From Dysosmobacter segnis (GTDB lineage: Bacteria; Bacillota; Clostridia; Oscillospirales; Oscillospiraceae), in the NCBI RefSeq assembly GCF_014297285.1, contig NZ_JACOQI010000009.1, forward strand, positions 1 to 64,000: a stretch of DNA of 64,000 nucleotides, read 5' to 3'. This document shows positions 60,493-64,000 of this stretch, one piece after another. The notes beneath the pieces were generated by a model that ran no database searches, was not told the origin of the DNA, and saw only the letters and a list, made by a program, of their open reading frames with translations. The stretch's first letter is position 1. Each line of letters begins with the position of its first letter. A program made the position numbers and the translations under genes.

Positions 60493-61281
60493 ATGATGAA
60501 AAAAAGATATTTCGCTATTCCCATTCTTGCAATCGCACTGCATTTTTTGCTGTCCAATCTATTATATTTTCTTGTGGAAAGGCTCGTTTTGGATGTTTTT
60601 CATATCCCCTCGCAGCAATTTATGAAACACTCATATTGGGGCGAGATTTTGATCTACGCTGTTCTTATCCTCGTATTCTTCACGCTCTATAACCTGCTTT
60701 GGAGGAAAGATATAAGCGAACCGCGCACAGCGACAAATTTCAAAGATGTGCTCGGCAGTCTGGTCGTGGGATTTGGCATTTGCGGGATCTCCGGTCTTTG
60801 GATCATGCTGGCAGAACAGCTTCCCTCGCTGCAAAAAAGCGTTGAGGCAGTGAACGCCGGTGCTGAAAATATTGCCGGCGGAAATGCATTTGGAACATTT
60901 ATGATTGCGCTGATTGCTGCACCTGTTGTAGAAGAAATTCTATTCCGCGGCATTGTGCTTCGCTCCATGTGGAAATTCGCCCCAGCTTGGGCCTCGATTC
61001 TAATATCATCTGTACTCTTCGGCGTTTATCACCTGAATATCGTGCAGGCTGCCTATGCCACCCTTATGGGCATTGCCGCAGGAATCCTTTACGAGAAGAA
61101 AAGGAACCTGCTGTTTCCCATCCTCGTGCATTTCGCAAACAACCTCATTACTATGCTGCAGGGCTTTGCGCCATCCGAAGTGAATGAACTGATCAGCATT
61201 TTTATTCTGATCATGATCGCTCCGGCAGGGTATGTCGTCTGCCGTTCACTTAGACAGGGCAAAAGAGCAGATAGCATGTAA
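60493..61281 (+). CDS. CPBP-family membrane glutamic protease
   Basis: 262 aa with about seven membrane segments. Motif 1 EEILFRG (Glu-Glu and Arg), motif 2 SSVLFGVYHL (His) and motif 3 HFANNLIT (His/Asn) are intact. The family (Abi/CAAX protease-like) cleaves within membranes and often protects against own bacteriocins. GACAGGAGAAAAAATTG precedes the start. Monocistronic, with a terminator after it. Confidence 0.92.
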   Translation: MMKKRYFAIPILAIALHFLLSNLLYFLVERLVLDVFHIPSQQFMKHSYWGEILIYAVLILVFFTLYNLLWRKDISEPRTATNFKDVLGSLVVGFGICGISGLWIMLAEQLPSLQKSVEAVNAGAENIAGGNAFGTFMIALIAAPVVEEILFRGIVLRSMWKFAPAWASILISSVLFGVYHLNIVQAAYATLMGIAAGILYEKKRNLLFPILVHFANNLITMLQGFAPSEVNELISIFILIMIAPAGYVVCRSLRQGKRADSM

Positions 61282-61307
61282 GGTTTTTATACAATGTATA
61301 AAGCATA

Positions 61308-61346
61308 CAGCGGCACAGAGAGTTTGCTCTGTGCCGCTGTTTTTTA
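61308..61346 (+). terminator. Terminator of the CPBP protease gene
   Basis: Stem CAGCGGCACAGA / TCTGTGCCGCTG with an 8-base loop and six T. Confidence 0.85.
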
Positions 61347-61680
61347 TCTTCGTAATAGATTCAGCATGGAAAAAGGGACCGGGGCACAGTAAGCAGCGCC
61401 AAAGTTGCGGCAGTCCTTCTTGTCTGATCAGGTATTTCCACAGAAATCTGATCCATCTCCATGGTCGCCGGTCAAGGAAGCGGGTACACACGGTTGAAAT
61501 GACCGTCCCCAAGCCTCCAAAGATATTCAATGACCACAGGGCTTGTGTATGAGGAACACAACCCTTGTGGTCAACATATCCAGGACGAATATCCATTATG
61601 ACGGCAAAAAGCAGAAGCCACGTCGACGGATCAAAACCACACCTTTGCAGATGCTCGACCACGCGCTCCCTTATCTGCTG
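61347..61680. other. Stretch without a supported gene
   Basis: A minus-strand open frame covers most of it (to 61662; Trp/Cys-rich, e.g. CTRFLDRRPWRWIRFLWK), but it runs antisense through the terminator, has no ribosome site and no family, so I do not call it. It may be a decayed end of the gene at 61681. Confidence 0.4.
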
Positions 61681-62283
61681 TTATGGCAGTCGCCTATGCA
61701 CTGTGCGGTTCGTTGCATCTTCACATATGCCCTCGGAACAGGTGTTGCTCACATATTCGCGAAGTTTTCCGCAGTAGAGCAGTGTGTGCGGCACTCTAAG
61801 GAACTGCATCGGCTGTATGATAGAGGAACGTAGCTGTTCCGTGCCGTCAACCCGACTTTTTGTGAGAAGCTCTCCGACAAACTCTGAGCAATAATAGCAG
61901 CCCTCCTGCTTCCAGACAACATGGAAGTATGCCAGACATAAGCCAATATAGTTGTAACTGTACTTCCTCCTCCGCTTCCACATCACATCGAGCATTTCTT
62001 TGAGCTCTGCGTGTTGTTCTTCTGTGACACTCACGCTCAGAACCAACACCTTGGTTTCGGAAAAACGCTTGAAGGTACCGATACGGGGCGACTCTATCAC
62101 GAAGCCGCCCCAAAACGGATTATAGGGATGCCTGCGGCCAAAAGAGTACATCCTCTCTAAATCTCTGGACAGGCTGATGGAGGCGTGGTTATATTCTGCG
62201 CCGGTGATTTGCTTAAGGATTCGGGACAGAAGTGTTCCGGTCTGGCTGATTACGATATATAGCTGTCTATTTTGATTGCTCAT
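61681..62283 (-). CDS. YiiX/YebB-like permuted papain-fold hydrolase
   Basis: 200 aa. IVISQTGTLLSRILKQITGAEYNHASISL holds the N-terminal His of the permuted NlpC/P60 fold, and EGCYYCSEFVGELL holds the catalytic Cys. RDLERMYSFGRR is typical of this group. It may act on cell-wall peptides or lipids. No signal peptide is seen. The last residues (after about 185) lie in sequence that looks altered, so the natural C terminus may be shorter. Confidence 0.75.
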   Translation of the reverse strand: MSNQNRQLYIVISQTGTLLSRILKQITGAEYNHASISLSRDLERMYSFGRRHPYNPFWGGFVIESPRIGTFKRFSETKVLVLSVSVTEEQHAELKEMLDVMWKRRRKYSYNYIGLCLAYFHVVWKQEGCYYCSEFVGELLTKSRVDGTEQLRSSIIQPMQFLRVPHTLLYCGKLREYVSNTCSEGICEDATNRTVHRRLP

Positions 62284-62293
62284 ATGTGCATCC

Positions 62294-62452
62294 TCACAAG
62301 ATTATCCACAGTGCCGTGCTATTGGCATAAGAGGTGCTGCAGGTCTCGAAGAAGTCCGTTTCGACTATGTTAGCGTTGGTGTGCTGGCTGACCCACTTCA
62401 TGCTCTCCGGCTCGATCTCAAAGCCTCGATGCAGCGTTGGACAGCCGAGACC
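62294..62452 (-). pseudogene. Duplicated 3' fragment of nrdB
   Basis: The frame ending at 62294 reads HRGFEIEPESMKWVSQHTN, then DFFETCSTSYANSTAL. This aligns nearly residue for residue with the last 50 codons of nrdB at 42880-43030 (PGFESEPESMEWVSQYADA; DFFEARSTAYAKSTAL). No other part of nrdB is present. It has drifted, so the copy is not recent or came from another nrdB. Confidence 0.85.
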
Positions 62453-62895
62453 CATTCGGCAGGTCTTTGCGTATACAACTGCAATTGTTCGACTTTGAGC
62501 GTATTCTCCTCGTTGCCGCCGCTTCGGAAGTTCTCCATTTCCGAGCTCCTGATACACATAATAACCTTATCATTGACCTGTAAATCCTCAAAAGAAATCT
62601 TTGTAACCTTCTGCGTGGCAAAGTCGCAATAGACCATAGGAATGGACGAACATTCTGTCAGACATCCTTCACCTAAAGTACTTTCATCGACATCGTCCTT
62701 TACCGTTATGGTTTGCTTTTCTGTATCGATTTCCGTGATCACTGCGTTGGCGATCAGAAGCGTGTCATCCTTCAATGAACCGCACCCGGACAGGGACAGC
62801 AAGAGAGCCAATAAGCACAGAGCGATGCCGATTCCTCTTACATTTCTATCCAGCAATGTCTTATCCTCCTGTTTTTTGCTACGGAACTTATCCAA
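62398..62895 (-). CDS. Lipoprotein, 3' end fused to the nrdB fragment
   Basis: 165 aa as read. Signal peptide with lipobox LSLSGC, then a beta-rich domain (ITEIDTEKQTITVKDDVDES; VNDKVIMCIRSSEM) of unknown function. The natural protein probably ended near EQLQLYTQ; the last 15 residues come from antiphase reading of the nrdB fragment, so the true stop was lost in the rearrangement. AGGAGGATAAGAC-like site lies near an internal start at about 62855 as an alternative. Confidence 0.65.
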   Translation of the reverse strand: MDKFRSKKQEDKTLLDRNVRGIGIALCLLALLLSLSGCGSLKDDTLLIANAVITEIDTEKQTITVKDDVDESTLGEGCLTECSSIPMVYCDFATQKVTKISFEDLQVNDKVIMCIRSSEMENFRSGGNEENTLKVEQLQLYTQRPAEWVSAVQRCIEALRSSRRA

Positions 62896-62896
62896 T

Positions 62897-63661
62897 CTAT
62901 GAAAAAGACACTTCTTCCGCCCTTTGCGTCAGGCGGGACAACGCACAGACCGCGTACATATAGCCTGCAAGAATCAGCGGTGCCGGCAGTCCGTAAAGCA
63001 GCGGCGCCGGGATGATACGCCAAAACAGCTTGAGCACACCGATCTCCGCGCCGTAGGTGAAGAAGTAGTTCGCCTCCGGGCAGAGCGTGAGGCGCAACAG
63101 GAGATTGATAAGGTGCGCGCCTACGGCAAGCAGGCCAAAGGTCTTGAGGATCCGCGGGATATCCTTGGGGTCGGGGCGGTAAAAGCCCAGCGTCGCCAGA
63201 CTCAGGCCGCAGACAACAAGGAGCGCGTGGGTCACATAGTAGCCGAAAATTCGCGGCATTAACAGCGAAAAGCCGGAGAATAGAGGCTCCGGGAAGAGCA
63301 GCGCCATCAGTGCGCCAAGGGGCGCTACAAAGAAGGAAAAGCCCATGATCGAGCGGTTTCTCTTCCACACGCCCAGCGGGATCAGGAACAGATTGATGTT
63401 GCACAGGTGCAGCGGCAGCTCATTAAAAATGCTGAAGCCATTGGGATAGTACGCACGGATATACGTTGCGTCCATGGACAGCGAGAGCTTGTAGCCGGCA
63501 AACAGCGCGAGATTAAAAAAGCAAACGCCGATCAGATACCGGGAGCGCCGTGCTTCCGGTTTTCCGCGCAGCAGCAAGAGTATGAACAGCACCGCCGTTA
63601 CCGTAAGCAAAAGCAGAAGCAAATGCGGCCCGCGAAAGGGCGTAATAGAAAATTCGTTCAT
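62897..63661 (-). CDS. TIGR02206/YwaF-family membrane protein
   Basis: 254 aa with six to seven membrane segments. NELPLHLCNINLFLIPL is the family signature (His/Cys near the membrane face), followed by YYVTHALLVVCG. Function unknown; membership is from length and signature. It overlaps the YcxB-like gene by four bases and nearly abuts the lipoprotein, so the three may form an operon. Confidence 0.88.
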   Translation of the reverse strand: MNEFSITPFRGPHLLLLLLTVTAVLFILLLLRGKPEARRSRYLIGVCFFNLALFAGYKLSLSMDATYIRAYYPNGFSIFNELPLHLCNINLFLIPLGVWKRNRSIMGFSFFVAPLGALMALLFPEPLFSGFSLLMPRIFGYYVTHALLVVCGLSLATLGFYRPDPKDIPRILKTFGLLAVGAHLINLLLRLTLCPEANYFFTYGAEIGVLKLFWRIIPAPLLYGLPAPLILAGYMYAVCALSRLTQRAEEVSFS

Positions 63662-64000
63662 TTCACACGCCGGAACGTCTTTCCGGTCTTCTCCTCAAGA
63701 AATCGGTTGAATTCCTCCACCGTCCCGCCGGTAAGAGTACGCTTGTCCAGAGACTGCGCATAGCGTTTCTTCATCAGAAGGATGATGTAGTCCCGCGACT
63801 CAGCCAGTGCGTCGATCAGTTCATAGCGGAAGGTGGAGGTCGTGGCCGCCGTAACGACGGTATAAGAATCCTCGCCGAACGCGACATGATATTCCTTTGT
63901 GCCCGCCAGCGTGTTTTTGCGGGCAATCATGCCGTTGAATCGATCCTGAAACAGCAGAACGGACAGCAGCATCACCTCTACCAGCAGGGAAGTCACCGTT
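63658..64000 (-). CDS. YcxB-like protein, cut by the window edge
   Basis: The open frame continues past 64000. The visible 114 residues end with a YcxB-type C-terminal domain (FRYELIDALAESRDYIILLMKKRYAQSLDKRTLTG has the usual small beta-helix pattern), preceded by a hydrophobic segment. Family members are membrane proteins of unknown role. The start is outside the window. Confidence 0.65.
   Translation of the reverse strand, partial: TVTSLLVEVMLLSVLLFQDRFNGMIARKNTLAGTKEYHVAFGEDSYTVVTAATTSTFRYELIDALAESRDYIILLMKKRYAQSLDKRTLTGGTVEEFNRFLEEKTGKTFRRVK

Noticed and set aside
61246..61662. 138-codon minus-strand frame
   Set aside because: It runs antisense through the CPBP gene end and its terminator, with no ribosome site and no recognisable family.
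1..64000. CRISPR array, rRNA genes, known riboswitch classes
   Set aside because: No regularly spaced repeats, no rRNA sequence, and no aptamer core that I could recognise were seen.

Overview
The window looks like chromosomal DNA from a strictly anaerobic gut Firmicute, probably Oscillospiraceae (Flavonifractor, Lawsonibacter or Intestinimonas-like). Signs are moderately high GC, strong GGAGG ribosome sites, TTGACA/TATAAT promoters, a selenium-dependent-type xanthine dehydrogenase, Rrf2, Fur and Crp/Fnr regulators, and a dense set of anaerobe oxygen-defence genes. The genus is an inference from gene content; no rRNA gene is present.

1-13.7 kb is a mobile region. A LexA-type promoter drives a Y-family polymerase and a YolD-like protein. 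Three serine-recombinase genes follow (one without a catalytic domain), then a metallophosphoesterase. The cargo is a DUF1016/phosphotyrosine-phosphatase pair, a GNAT-like pair, a KilA-N protein and an AT-rich SEC-C protein. It ends in an IS3 transposase fused to the tail of a serine recombinase. 13.8-18.4 kb holds small genes, a ModE-type regulator, a MarR-MATE unit and a kinase. 18.5-25.5 kb is a molybdenum-hydroxylase cluster: a three-subunit XDH, a cofactor cytidylyltransferase, and a fused XDH. A tRNA-Ala(GGC) gene follows, with decayed integration debris to about 27.3 kb.

28-34.6 kb is a metal-linked segment: a frameshifted AraC regulator, flavodoxin, methyltransferases, a ZIP transporter, ferritin and a Fur-type repressor. 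Three copies of a GGTTAG-N6-CTAACC operator and several truncated genes lie within it. 34.6-36.8 kb is a rhodanese-Rrf2-thioredoxin-thioredoxin reductase operon. 37-40.4 kb has a lipoprotein and remains of a conjugative element.

40.6-60 kb is an oxygen, peroxide and NO defence island, almost all on the minus strand. It has two flavodiiron proteins, a nitroreductase, class I NrdAB, an acyl-CoA dehydrogenase/EtfA/rubredoxin fusion under an Rrf2 regulator, a small alarmone synthetase-like gene, CoA-disulfide reductase-rhodanese, thioredoxin, ferredoxins, an FTR-like protein, desulfoferrodoxin, rubrerythrin, hybrid cluster protein, DUF2249 proteins and a divergent Crp/Fnr regulator. Electrons from acyl-CoA, ferredoxin or NAD(P)H could pass through rubredoxin or thioredoxin to O2, H2O2, superoxide and NO. 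The most notable unit is Rrf2 - acyl-CoA dehydrogenase/EtfA/rubredoxin - flavodiiron protein. It has a perfect palindrome over its promoter and a terminator hairpin at its end. 60-64 kb holds membrane proteins, a papain-like hydrolase and a duplicated nrdB tail.

Several small genes are broken by single-base shifts or stop codons (FTR-like, rubredoxin, AraC), so either recent decay or consensus errors should be kept in mind.
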